The notes under the pieces were generated by a model. That model searched no databases, was not told where the DNA came from, and saw nothing but the letters and a program-made list of their open reading frames with translations. Positions 1 through 7,135 of a DNA stretch of 13,062 nucleotides are shown one piece after another. Origin of the DNA: an uncultured Collinsella sp. (GTDB taxonomy: Bacteria; Actinomycetota; Coriobacteriia; Coriobacteriales; Coriobacteriaceae). The position numbers were made by a program, and so were the translations under genes. Location: the NCBI GenBank assembly GCA_902490445.1, contig CABUDZ010000058.1, positions 1-13,062 of the forward strand, read 5' to 3'. Position 1 is the first letter of the stretch. Every line of letters starts with the position of its first letter.

Positions 1-85
1 TCATGCCTTGCCTTTTGAATGACAAATTGTCGTCCTGGGCGGCGCGCAGCGTCGGCCGGTCCGCCGTTCGGTAGAACGGCGGAAC
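1..85. other. Intergenic stretch downstream of pyrE
   Basis: No gene is supported here apart from the hairpin annotated separately at 60-83. A short near-palindrome, GACAA-A-TTGTC, lies at 21-31. The bases at 2-4 (cat) would read ATG on the minus strand, with an AAGG run a few bases upstream, so a further minus-strand gene could begin at the window edge. One codon is not enough to call it. Confidence 0.4.
60..83 (-). terminator. Hairpin directly after pyrE stop
   Basis: TCCGCCGTTC (60-69) and GAACGGCGGA (74-83) form a perfect 10-bp, GC-rich stem around a GGTA loop. It starts two bases past the pyrE stop codon in the direction of pyrE transcription. No U-rich tract follows on the minus strand, so this may be a weak intrinsic terminator or a 3'-end stabilising hairpin rather than a classical terminator. 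Confidence 0.55.
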
Positions 86-766
86 CTACTTGACGCCGTA
101 CTGCTCGTAGTAGGCGTCGATGGCGGCCTTGAGCTCGTCGTCGATGACAACTTTGCCGTCGATCTCGTGGTTGTAGAGGGTCTCGACGACCTCGGCCATG
201 GAGACGATGCTCGCGACGGGGAAACCGTACTTGGCCTCGATCTCCTTCTGCGCGGTGGTCACGCCGCCCTTGCCGACTTCCATGCGGTTGAGGGACACGA
301 TGAGGCCCTTGATCTCGACATCGGCAGCCGCCTTGACCTTGGGATAGGTCTCGTCGATGGACTTACCGCTGGTGGTGACGTCCTCGACCATGACCACGCG
401 GTCGCCGTCCTGGGGCTCGTAGCCCAGCAGGTTGCCCTTGTCGGCGCCGTGGTCCTTGGCCTCCTTGCGGTCGCAGCAGTACTTGACCTCCTTGCCGTAC
501 AGCTCGTGGTAGGCAATCGCGGTCACGACGGCCAGCGGAATACCCTTGTAGGCCGGCCCAAACAGGACATCAAAGTCGTCGCCAAAGTTATCGTGGATAG
601 CCTGGGCGTAATACTCGCCCAGCTTCTTGAGCTGGTAGCCCGTCACGTAAGCGCCGGCGTTCATAAAGAACGGGGACTGACGGCCGCTCTTGAGCGTAAA
701 GCTGCCGAACTTAAGAACGTCGGACTCGACCATAAACTTGATGAACTCTTGCTTGTAAGCCTCCAT
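86..766 (-). CDS. pyrE: Orotate phosphoribosyltransferase
   Basis: The enzyme joins orotate to PRPP to give orotidine 5'-monophosphate in de novo pyrimidine synthesis, in the cytoplasm. The 226-residue product has the family's features in order: FTLKSGRQSPFF at 23-34 near the N-terminus, the FGPAYKGI segment at 69-76, the flexible catalytic loop DRKEAKDHG at 99-107, and the PRPP-binding motif VVMVEDVTTSGKS at 124-136. The length is usual for the family. The ATG start is supported by an AGGAG ribosome binding site (GAGAGGAGC on the minus strand) a few bases upstream. It stands alone here: the next gene upstream is divergent, and a hairpin closes its 3' end. A weak -10-like TAAACT (minus strand, 801-806) lies at a plausible distance, without a good -35. 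No other pyr genes are visible. Confidence 0.97.
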   Translation of the reverse strand: MEAYKQEFIKFMVESDVLKFGSFTLKSGRQSPFFMNAGAYVTGYQLKKLGEYYAQAIHDNFGDDFDVLFGPAYKGIPLAVVTAIAYHELYGKEVKYCCDRKEAKDHGADKGNLLGYEPQDGDRVVMVEDVTTSGKSIDETYPKVKAAADVEIKGLIVSLNRMEVGKGGVTTAQKEIEAKYGFPVASIVSMAEVVETLYNHEIDGKVVIDDELKAAIDAYYEQYGVK

Positions 767-896
767 GCGGGCTCCTCTCGTAATCGCGTACGTGCTCTTC
801 AGTTTAGCGCAGGCGAGGCGTCGATGTGGGCGCGCTTTGAGGCCACGTCATTCTGTAAAGGCTTTGTCAGGGACAATGGTTTTCCGAACAATGAGG

Positions 897-925
897 TTGA
901 CACGGCAAACCCCCTCATCAAGAAT
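897..925 (+). promoter_or_regulatory. Candidate sigma-70-type promoter for the ATPase leader
   Basis: A perfect TTGACA at 897-902 is followed, after 17 bp, by AAGAAT at 920-925, which matches four of six positions of TATAAT. Transcription would start near 932 and give a leader of about 270 nt before the ATPase gene, containing the small ORF and two hairpins. This is the best promoter-like pair seen in the 767-1202 gap, but the -10 is weak. Confidence 0.4.
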
Positions 926-940
926 ACGGGCGGATTAAAA

Positions 941-957
941 CGGGTGCGAGACACCCG
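941..957 (+). other. Small stem-loop in the ATPase leader
   Basis: CGGGTG (941-946) and CACCCG (952-957) form a perfect 6-bp stem with a five-base CGAGA loop. It sits just upstream of the small ORF's Shine-Dalgarno sequence, inside the proposed leader transcript. The role is unknown; it did not match any riboswitch consensus that I could recall. Confidence 0.4.
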
Positions 958-991
958 AAGCGCGCCGCGCCCGGCTTTAAGGAGGTGTGCC

Positions 992-1063
992 ATGGAAGGC
1001 AGCCATAGTCGAAAAACCTGCATGTCGCCCTCGGCACGCCGCGAGGATTCCGCACACGCATAA
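992..1063 (+). CDS. Small ORF (23 aa), possible leader peptide
   Basis: This is a 23-residue reading frame beginning MEGSHSRKTC and ending REDSAHA, followed by TAA. It is not recognised as a known family. The support is its ribosome binding site: TAAGGAGGTG at 978-987, an almost complete match to the 16S anti-Shine-Dalgarno, with AAGGAGG ending six bases before the ATG. The peptide is polar and rich in Ser, Arg and Ala, with no membrane segment. It ends 139 bp before the MgtA-like ATPase gene on the same strand, with a strong hairpin between them. Its position resembles that of the mgtL leader peptide ORF upstream of enterobacterial mgtA, though the sequence is different and it lacks the Pro-rich or acidic runs seen there. 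It could instead be a remnant or part of a dispersed intergenic repeat. Confidence 0.4.
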   Translation: MEGSHSRKTCMSPSARREDSAHA

Positions 1064-1084
1064 GCGCCACGAATCGATCGTCAA

Positions 1085-1121
1085 AACCACCACAAAGGTG
1101 CCTGTCCCCTTTGTGGTGGTT
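1085..1121. repeat. Perfect 14-bp inverted repeat, REP-like
   Basis: AACCACCACAAAGG (1085-1098) pairs perfectly with CCTTTGTGGTGGTT (1108-1121) around a nine-base loop, TGCCTGTCC. The loop and stem edge give a GTCCCC core, which recurs in the other repeats of this window. It lies between the small ORF and the ATPase gene, so it would fold in the leader RNA. On the minus strand the stem is followed by TTTTGA-type sequence, so it could weakly terminate leftward transcription. The GGTGCCTGTCCCC style is what I associate with dispersed palindromic repeats. Confidence 0.7.
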
Positions 1122-1202
1122 CGAGAGCATGACGTGAGCGACATCTAGGTTTTTAAAGCACATACGACACGTACGCTAACTCCCTTTAACAAGGAGGACC
1201 CT

Positions 1203-3971
1203 ATGCTGATGCTCAAAACCGCCACGGTACTCGAAGTCATCTCCAAGCGCCGCCGCACGGCGCGCCCCGCCGCTCACACCGGCCTGTCCAAGAACACCAT
1301 ATTCGCCGCCACCCATAGCGCCGAGGACGCCCTCGTGCTGCTTGACGCCACGGCCGACGGACTCACTGCCGAGCACGCCGCCGAGCGCCTGGACGCCGCC
1401 GGCCCCAACACCATCGAGGCGCCGACCAAGACGCTCGCCCGCCGCATCGCCGACGCGTTCATCGATCCCTTCGCCGGCATCCTCGCCGCGCTCGCGCTGG
1501 TCTCGCTCTACATCGACGTGCTCGCCGTACCCGAGCCCCAGCGCGATCCCTCCACGGTCATCGTCATCGGCATCATGCTGCTGGTATCGGGCAGCATGAA
1601 GTTTATCCAGGAGGCTCGCAGCGGCAATGCGGCCGAGGCCCTCAAGGACCTGGTCTCCAACACCTGCTGCGCTCTGCGCGACGGCGAGCGCCTCGAGATC
1701 CCCTTCGACGAGCTCGTCCCCGGCGATGTGATCCGCCTCTCTGCCGGCGATATGGTGCCGGCCGACGCCCGTATCATCACCGCGCGCGACCTGTTTGTGA
1801 TCGAGTCCGCACTCACCGGCGAGAGCGAGGCCGTCGAGAAGACCGCTGCCATCACCGTCGTCGAGGGTGCCGACGGCTCCGCGCTACCACTCTCTGCCTG
1901 CAAGAACATCGTCTTTACCGGCACCTCCGTGCAAAACGGCACCGCCATGGCGCTTGTCGTTGCCACCGGCTCGGACACCTACCTGGGCGGCATCGCCAAG
2001 ATGCTCAACGGGCGCGGCGAGAAGAGCGCGTTTGACCGCGGCGTCTCGAGCGTCTCCATGCTGCTCGTGCGCCTCATGCTCGTTATGGCGCCGGCGGTCT
2101 TTGCCATCAACGCCGCCACCAAGGGCAACGTCATCGATGCGCTGTTGTTCGCCACGAGCGTGGCCGTGGGCATCACGCCGCAGATGCTTCCCGTCATCGT
2201 GACCACGAGCCTGTCGCAGGGCGCCAAGGACCTCGCCCGCCGCCAGGTTATCGTCAAGGAGCTGCCGGCGATCCAAAACCTCGGCGCGATGGACGTCCTG
2301 TGCTGCGACAAGACCGGCACCCTCACCGAAGACCGCATCGTGCTCGAGCGCTACCTCAACACCGACGGCAACGAGAATGCGCGCGTGCTGCGCCATGCGT
2401 TTTTGAACAGCTTCTTCCAGACCGGCCTCAAAAACCTTATCGACCTGGCCGTTATCGACCGCGCCGATGTGACGCCCTCGACCGTCGCACCCGATTCCAT
2501 GCTGGGCCAGAGCCTGCGCGACCGCTATACCAAGGTCGACGAGGTTCCCTTCGATTTCTCGCGCCGTCGCCTGAGCGTAGTTGTCTCCGACGCCCAAGGC
2601 AAAACCCAGATGGTTACCAAGGGAGCTGCCGAGGAAATGCTCGAGATCTGCTCCTTTGTCGAGGTCGATGGCGCCGCCCAGCCGCTTACCGAAGATAAGC
2701 TCGCCCAGATTCGCAAGCAGGTCGCCGGGCTCAACGCCGAGGGCCTGCGCGTGATTGCCGTGGCGCAGAAAACCAATCCGCGCTGCGTGGGCGAGTTTGG
2801 CATTGCCGACGAATGCGACATGGTGTTGATGGGCTTTTTGGCCTTCCTCGATCCGCCCAAAGCAAGTGCCGCGGGCGCCGTCGCCACCCTCGAGGCCAAG
2901 GGCGTAGCCGTTAAGGTCCTGACCGGCGACAACGACCGTGTCGCCGCCACCGTCTGCGAGCAGATCGGCATCGACGCGAGCAACGTCTTGCTGGGCTCCG
3001 AGATCGATGCGCTCGACGATGCCGAGCTTGCCGAGCGCGCCGAGAACACCCACCTCTTCGCCAAGCTCTCGCCGCTGCAGAAGGCGCGCCTGGTGCGCGT
3101 CATGCGCGAGCTGCTCGGCCACACCGTGGGCTTTATGGGCGACGGCATCAACGACGCCGCCGCCATGCGTGCGAGCGACTGCGGCATCTCGGTCGATTCG
3201 GCCGTCGACATCGCCAAGGAATCCGCCGACATCATCTTGCTCCAGAAAGACCTGGGCGTGCTCAAGCGCGGCATCATCGAAGGCCGCCGCACCTACGGCA
3301 ACCTGCTCAAGTACCTCAAGACCACGGTGAGCTCCAACTTTGGCAACGTGCTATCCGTGACCGTCGCGAGCCTGTTCTTGCCATTCTTGCCCATGAGCGC
3401 TCTGCAGTTGGTGCTGCTGTCGCTGGTCTACGAGATCGTGTGCATCGCGCTGCCGTGGGACACCGTCGATGACGCCTGGACTGCCCGTCCGCGCGCCTGG
3501 GATGCCGCGTCCATTAAGGGCTTTATGCTCGAGTTGGGTCCCGTGAGCTCACTGTTTGATATCGTGACTTTCGCCGCGCTCTTCTTTGTGGTGTGCCCCG
3601 CCGCCGTGGGCGCAAGCTGGGCAGAGCTTGCCGCTATAGGCGACGTCGCAGGCATGGCGGCCTTTACGGCGCTCTTCCAGAGCGGTTGGTTTGTCGAGTC
3701 CATGTGGTCGCAGACGCTCGTGGTCCACATGCTGCGCTCCCCGCGCCTGCCACGCCCGCGCGACCACGCCGCGCCCGCGCTGTGCCTCCTCACCGTGCTG
3801 GGCCTGGTGCTCGTCACCTGGCTACCGGCAAGCCCCATCGCCGATGCGCTGGGTCTCATGCCGCTGCCGCCAATCTTCTTCGCGCTGCTCATCGGCATTG
3901 TCGCCGCCTACATCGCGCTCACCCAACTGGCCAAGCGCCGCTACATCGCCCGCCACGGCGAGCTGCTGTAA
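1203..3971 (+). CDS. mgtA: MgtA-like magnesium-transporting P-type ATPase
   Basis: This is a 922-residue P-type ATPase of the magnesium-importing type (P3B), an integral membrane pump. Visible features in order are: the N-terminal cytoplasmic region; TM1-2 near 89-133; the actuator TGES at 205-208; GITPQMLP in TM4 at 323-330, which is diagnostic for MgtA; the phosphorylation motif DKTGTLT at 369-375 (Asp369); KGA at 473-475; FLDPPK at 548-553; TGDND at 574-578; GDGIND at 646-651; SSNFGN in TM5 at 710-715; and about six C-terminal membrane segments to 908. The length is usual. The ATG follows AAGGAGG by five bases. The TM6 segment usually reading NLLYD or NLVYD reads SLVYE at 740-744, followed by IALPWDTVDD, so two normally conserved polar residues differ. 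A structured leader with a small ORF precedes it, which suggests post-initiation control. The symbol is by family; the ion specificity is inferred. Confidence 0.9.
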   Translation: MLMLKTATVLEVISKRRRTARPAAHTGLSKNTIFAATHSAEDALVLLDATADGLTAEHAAERLDAAGPNTIEAPTKTLARRIADAFIDPFAGILAALALVSLYIDVLAVPEPQRDPSTVIVIGIMLLVSGSMKFIQEARSGNAAEALKDLVSNTCCALRDGERLEIPFDELVPGDVIRLSAGDMVPADARIITARDLFVIESALTGESEAVEKTAAITVVEGADGSALPLSACKNIVFTGTSVQNGTAMALVVATGSDTYLGGIAKMLNGRGEKSAFDRGVSSVSMLLVRLMLVMAPAVFAINAATKGNVIDALLFATSVAVGITPQMLPVIVTTSLSQGAKDLARRQVIVKELPAIQNLGAMDVLCCDKTGTLTEDRIVLERYLNTDGNENARVLRHAFLNSFFQTGLKNLIDLAVIDRADVTPSTVAPDSMLGQSLRDRYTKVDEVPFDFSRRRLSVVVSDAQGKTQMVTKGAAEEMLEICSFVEVDGAAQPLTEDKLAQIRKQVAGLNAEGLRVIAVAQKTNPRCVGEFGIADECDMVLMGFLAFLDPPKASAAGAVATLEAKGVAVKVLTGDNDRVAATVCEQIGIDASNVLLGSEIDALDDAELAERAENTHLFAKLSPLQKARLVRVMRELLGHTVGFMGDGINDAAAMRASDCGISVDSAVDIAKESADIILLQKDLGVLKRGIIEGRRTYGNLLKYLKTTVSSNFGNVLSVTVASLFLPFLPMSALQLVLLSLVYEIVCIALPWDTVDDAWTARPRAWDAASIKGFMLELGPVSSLFDIVTFAALFFVVCPAAVGASWAELAAIGDVAGMAAFTALFQSGWFVESMWSQTLVVHMLRSPRLPRPRDHAAPALCLLTVLGLVLVTWLPASPIADALGLMPLPPIFFALLIGIVAAYIALTQLAKRRYIARHGELL

Positions 3972-3998
3972 CGCACGAGTTGTTACGCTCGACCCATC

Positions 3999-4020
3999 AG
4001 GCGGTCAAAAAGTCCCGCCT
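3999..4020 (+). terminator. Weak terminator-like hairpin after the ATPase gene
   Basis: AGGCGG (3999-4004) and CCGCCT (4015-4020) form a 6-bp GC stem with a ten-base loop, 28 bases past the stop of the ATPase gene. No T-run follows on the plus strand, so termination here is uncertain. Confidence 0.3.
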
Positions 4021-4030
4021 CAAGTTAAAC

Positions 4031-4059
4031 CACTCATTTAAGCACGTCCCCAATGAGTG
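4031..4059. repeat. REP-like palindromic unit, copy A
   Basis: CACTCATT (4031-4038) and AATGAGTG (4052-4059) form an 8-bp perfect stem around a 13-base loop carrying GTCCCC. Apart from one base (C for T in the middle), its 27-base core matches the units at 10777-10836. It lies between two convergent genes, a usual place for REP elements. Confidence 0.75.
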
Positions 4060-4062
4060 CGG

Positions 4063-4112
4063 CGGAATGGCTCCCCTTGACAGCTTAAAGCCGTCATGCA
4101 GGAACCATTCCG
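4063..4112. repeat. Inverted repeat in the convergent gap
   Basis: CGGAATGG (4063-4070) and CCATTCCG (4105-4112) are perfect 8-base inverted repeats separated by 34 bases. They flank the part of the gap that encodes the GNAT-like remnant and sit beside REP copy A. They may form a long hairpin after the convergent genes; no T-run is seen. Confidence 0.35.
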
Positions 4113-4160
4113 TCGCAGCCTTATGAAAGGGACTGGGTTGTAAATGTTGGAGAAGAGCCG

Positions 4161-5474
4161 TTAGCGCCCAGGGGTCAGGATCACCAGGGCGTCGTGCTCA
4201 AAGGGATGCTGAGCCACGCGCACGGTGCCGTCACCGTTGTCGCGAACGGGCAGCTTGGCGACGCGCTTGTCTTCCATGTCGAGAACCGTCGCCGTCCAGC
4301 CACGCGCGCCGTCGAGCTTAAACTTGAGCGCCGTGGTGCGCGGCAGGTACGTGACGACGCGATCGCCAACGCGCGCCACACGAATGGCCTCGCGCGCGTC
4401 ATCGAGGAGCTCCTGCGCCGGAACCACGGCAAGTGCGTCGTCGCCAGCCGTAGCACCCAGGCCGGCAAGCACATGCTCGATCGCGCCAAAGTCCCAAACG
4501 CCCGCAAACTGCAGACACTCCTGCCAGCGGAACGGCATATCGAAGCCCTCGCCCAACACCGAGCCCTGGCTCTTGCTAGTCTGCCAGTTCCAAACACCGT
4601 GCGCGCCATAGGTCACACCCGCGCTGGCGCCGGCAAGGATCGACGACCACACACTCGCGCGGCAGTCCTGCGCGGTGAAGCGCCAGTACACATTGCGCGA
4701 CGCACCCATCTGCTCGTAACAAGGCTCAGAGTTGACCATCGGCTTTTTGGGATAGTTGGCGATAAAGTCCTGCGGCAAGTGCCAAGCCTCGGGCTGGCCC
4801 TCGTAGTTGTGGCCGGGCTGGAACATGTAGAAGTCCAAGCGGTCCAGGTACCGTGCCGGGATGGTGCGGTTGCCGCGGTTGATATGCATGGTGCGCAACG
4901 CCTCGGGCGCGCGATTGACGACTTCGTCGAGGGCATCCTCGTAATAGGCGATCGCCTCGTCGCTGGTAAAGTCGGTATCGCCTGTCACCACGTAAACGGG
5001 GTCGAACTCACCCAGGTTCTCGACGACGCGGGCAACGTGGGCACGGACCTCCTCGCGCGGCATAACCTCGGCACCGCAATGCTCGGCAATCTTGGCGCCC
5101 CAGGTACCGGGCACGTAGTTGCACCACATAAGCACGAGTGCCGGACGAATGCCGTGCTCGACGGCAGCGCGACACATGGCAGCAGCGCGGTCCCAGTACG
5201 CCTGGTTGGGACGGGACCAATCAAAGTGCACGCCGTCCTCGCTGGCATAGGGCCAAATGCCCAAATCGGGGCAGCAGCGATCCCACTGCGGCAGTGTGTT
5301 GACCTGCAGCACGTTCATGCCCTGCTCGGCACGGCGGGTCAGATAGTAGTCCCAGTCGTCCTCGGCGATGCTCGTAAATGCGCTCCAGCACGTATCGGCA
5401 AACCAAAAGAACGGTTTGCCCTCGCACAAAAAGCCGTCCTGGCGACTGTTGACAGTCAGTTTTCCCAAACTCAT
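4161..5474 (-). CDS. Apiosidase-like glycoside hydrolase (DUF4038)
   Basis: The 437-residue product matches the DUF4038/GH140 apiosidase-like family, retaining enzymes of a TIM-barrel fold. The N-terminus has the family signature: RQDGFLCEGKPFFWFADTCW at 11-30, followed by RRAEQGMNVLQVNTLPQW at 47-64. Likely catalytic acids are Asp166 in VVTGDTDF and Glu250 in MVNSEPCYEQM; this is assigned by position relative to family knowledge. GHNYEGQPEAW at 221-231 and the WSSILAGASAGVTYGAHG region at 276-293 also fit. The last ~90 residues form a beta-rich domain like that following DUF4038 in other proteins. The second of two close ATGs is chosen because AAAGGA lies seven bases before it. No signal peptide is seen, even in the longer frame, so it should act in the cytoplasm on an imported substrate. 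It lies downstream of the PTS gene on the same strand, beyond a terminator. The sugar is unknown. Confidence 0.85.
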   Translation of the reverse strand: MSLGKLTVNSRQDGFLCEGKPFFWFADTCWSAFTSIAEDDWDYYLTRRAEQGMNVLQVNTLPQWDRCCPDLGIWPYASEDGVHFDWSRPNQAYWDRAAAMCRAAVEHGIRPALVLMWCNYVPGTWGAKIAEHCGAEVMPREEVRAHVARVVENLGEFDPVYVVTGDTDFTSDEAIAYYEDALDEVVNRAPEALRTMHINRGNRTIPARYLDRLDFYMFQPGHNYEGQPEAWHLPQDFIANYPKKPMVNSEPCYEQMGASRNVYWRFTAQDCRASVWSSILAGASAGVTYGAHGVWNWQTSKSQGSVLGEGFDMPFRWQECLQFAGVWDFGAIEHVLAGLGATAGDDALAVVPAQELLDDAREAIRVARVGDRVVTYLPRTTALKFKLDGARGWTATVLDMEDKRVAKLPVRDNGDGTVRVAQHPFEHDALVILTPGR

Positions 5475-5519
5475 CTGCATGTCCTTTCGTTTGATAAAGG
5501 AGTTGCGAACCGGCAGATT

Positions 5520-5544
5520 CTTTCGCGGTAACCCCGCGCGAAAG
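5520..5544 (-). other. Stem-loop in the hydrolase 5' leader
   Basis: CTTTCGCG (5520-5527) and CGCGAAAG (5537-5544) form a perfect 8-bp stem with a nine-base loop, about 45 bases before the hydrolase start codon. There is no U-run after it on the minus strand, so it is not an obvious terminator. It may stabilise the mRNA or act in leader control. Confidence 0.4.
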
Positions 5545-5610
5545 CCCCTGGCGCTTAGCAAGCCCCGGCGAGTAGGCGCCACGCGCCCCCAATCAGTCTA
5601 CCTTGCAAGA

Positions 5611-5644
5611 AGGGCCCCGCCGGGCTTGCGCCTGACGGGGCCCT
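5611..5644 (-). terminator. Strong hairpin terminator after the PTS gene
   Basis: AGGGCCCCG (5611-5619) and CGGGGCCCT (5636-5644) form a perfect 9-bp GC stem with a 16-base loop. On the minus strand the stem is followed by TCTTGC, a short, imperfect U tract. It starts about 40 bases past the stop of the PTS gene, so the hydrolase gene would be reached only by read-through or from a promoter of its own in 5475-5610. Confidence 0.75.
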
Positions 5645-5684
5645 GTCGTGTAGGTGAGGTCTTATGCGACCGAATGGCTTGGCC

Positions 5685-7112
5685 TTAGGCCTCCATCTCG
5701 GCGAGCTCCTCCTTGGAGAAGCCGGAGACAAAGACGACGGCAGCGGCGATGACAAAGGAGATTGCCATACCGACGATAGCCCAGACGGTGTTCATCTGGC
5801 CACCCTGCAGGTAGTTGGTGAAGACCAGGAAGTTGGAGGCACCGCCTGCGAGGTAGTAGGTAACCCCCATGAGGCCGGAGAACACAGCGCCGATGGCACC
5901 GCCGATGAACATGCCGAGCATAGTGCGACGGAAGCGCATGAGGATACCGAAGAGCGCGGGCTCGGTGACGCCGCCGGCGATGGCGGAGATGACGTAACCC
6001 AGGGCAAGACCCTTCTCGTCGGGGTTCTTCATCTTGAGGAAGGCGCCGAAGGCGCAGCCCCAGACAGCGGCCATAGCGCAGTTGGTGGAAACGAAGACGA
6101 AGGGATCGTAGCCGGCGGCGATGATCTGAACCTGAGCGAGCAGGATAACGGGCATGTGCATGCCGCAAACCACGAAGAGCTGCCAGAAGGCGCCGAGGAT
6201 GGCCATGACGATCAGGATACCGATACCGCCAAGGTCAGCAAGACCAAAGAGGGCGTTGGCGATGAGGTTGCCGAGCTCGTTGCCGATCGGGGCAAGGACG
6301 ATGAAGGCGATAGGAATGGTGACGATCATGGTGCAGAACGGCGTGAAGACCGTGGAAAGCACGTCGGGCATGACCTTCTTGAAGAACTTCTCGATGAAGT
6401 AAAGGACGGGCACCGAAAGGATGATCGGCAGGACGGACTGCTGATAGTTGGCGGCAGCGATCTGGATGCCGTAGACGGAGATGATTCCGCCACCCTCCTG
6501 CGTAGCGGCCGTCACCACGGACGGGGCCATGAGAGCGCCGCCGAGGAGCATGCCGAGCACGGGGCTGGCGCCGAGCTTCTTAGCCGCAGCATAGCCCAGA
6601 TAGATGGGGATAAACGTGAACGTTGCCTCGTACAGCGTGGTGTAGAGGAAGGTGTAGGTCGGGTCGTCGGCCGAGAGCACACCAAGCATGGTGGGACCGA
6701 GGACCGCGGCGATGGTGCGGAACAGACCGCCAGCCATGAGCAGCGGGATGAGCTGGGTCATGGAGCCGGACAGGTAGTCGAGGATGATGTTCGGCAGGTT
6801 CTTGAGCTCGAACTTCTCCTTGGGCGCGTCGAGGTTCTCGTTAACGGCCTCGCCCTGCTTGACGCCGGAGATGGCGACGAACTCGGCGAGCACCTTGGGC
6901 ACGTTCTGGCCGATGATGACCTGGAGCTGGCTGCCGGCGAACTGGCAACCCAGAACACCCTTGACCTTCTTGATCTTCTCCACGTCGGCCTTGCTGTTAT
7001 CCCTGAGCGTCAGACGCAGGCGCGTCATGCAGTTGGTGGCAACGGAAACATTCTCCGCGCCGCCCACGAGCTCGAGGACATCGGTGGCAATCTGCTTGTT
7101 ATCTACTGCCAT
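5685..7112 (-). CDS. PTS sugar transporter subunit EIIBC (glucoside/sucrose type)
   Basis: A 475-residue membrane permease of the phosphotransferase system that imports and phosphorylates a sugar. The N-terminal IIB domain (about 1-80) carries the phosphorylated cysteine, Cys28, in ATNCMTRLRLTL. The IIC domain (about 105-465) has many membrane segments, the CGMHMP histidine motif (His319), and GGVTEPALFGI at 380-390, the GITEP-type substrate motif. The family is the beta-glucoside/sucrose/trehalose group. No IIA domain follows, so phosphate must come from a IIA encoded elsewhere. The ATG at 7110-7112 is chosen because GGGGAGGGG lies just upstream; a slightly longer in-frame start at 7127 is less likely. 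A -10-like TATAGT and GTTTAC half-sites lie upstream. The exact sugar cannot be read from the sequence; the neighbours suggest a glycoside. Confidence 0.92.
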   Translation of the reverse strand: MAVDNKQIATDVLELVGGAENVSVATNCMTRLRLTLRDNSKADVEKIKKVKGVLGCQFAGSQLQVIIGQNVPKVLAEFVAISGVKQGEAVNENLDAPKEKFELKNLPNIILDYLSGSMTQLIPLLMAGGLFRTIAAVLGPTMLGVLSADDPTYTFLYTTLYEATFTFIPIYLGYAAAKKLGASPVLGMLLGGALMAPSVVTAATQEGGGIISVYGIQIAAANYQQSVLPIILSVPVLYFIEKFFKKVMPDVLSTVFTPFCTMIVTIPIAFIVLAPIGNELGNLIANALFGLADLGGIGILIVMAILGAFWQLFVVCGMHMPVILLAQVQIIAAGYDPFVFVSTNCAMAAVWGCAFGAFLKMKNPDEKGLALGYVISAIAGGVTEPALFGILMRFRRTMLGMFIGGAIGAVFSGLMGVTYYLAGGASNFLVFTNYLQGGQMNTVWAIVGMAISFVIAAAVVFVSGFSKEELAEMEA

Positions 7113-7135
7113 GGGACCCCTCCCCATATCTTCGT

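Larger units (their letters stand above)
3997..4197 (-). pseudogene. Possible decayed 3' end of a GNAT-like gene
   Basis: On the minus strand an open frame without an ATG, GTG or TTG start runs from just after a stop at 4198-4200 to TGA at 3997-3999. Its middle reads FHKAATEWFLHDGFKLSRG, which resembles the C-terminal 'A..FY...GF' region of GNAT acetyltransferases. The last third is encoded by the REP-like palindrome at 4031-4059. It overlaps the end of the glycoside hydrolase gene in another frame. The resemblance is short and this may be chance translation of intergenic DNA. Confidence 0.2.

Noticed and set aside
988..1020. Resemblance to the SRP RNA (4.5S) GGAAGG...AGCAGCC tetraloop region
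   Set aside because: Only a short GGAAGGCAGCC match; the conserved GTCAGG side and the long helix are missing.
167..1063. Long plus-strand ORF (298 codons) across pyrE
   Set aside because: It is antisense to a certain pyrE gene, low-complexity in sequence, and is a product of GC-rich codon bias. Only its last 24 codons (992-1063) have their own strong ribosome binding site and are kept as a small ORF.
930..1202. M-box or other known magnesium riboswitch before the ATPase gene
   Set aside because: No match to the M-box consensus that I can recall; a covariance-model search would be needed to exclude a divergent form.
1884..3122. Long minus-strand ORF (412 codons) inside the ATPase gene
   Set aside because: Antisense shadow of the P-type ATPase, whose motifs are complete on the plus strand; no family resemblance in the shadow.
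4194..5531. Plus-strand ORF (445 codons) opposite the glycoside hydrolase
   Set aside because: Antisense shadow; His/Val/Gly-rich composition and no recognisable domain, while the minus strand shows clear DUF4038 motifs.
5475..5582. N-terminal extension of the glycoside hydrolase
   Set aside because: The extra Arg-rich residues are not a signal peptide, run through a GC-rich leader and hairpin, and the internal ATG has a well-spaced AAAGGA.
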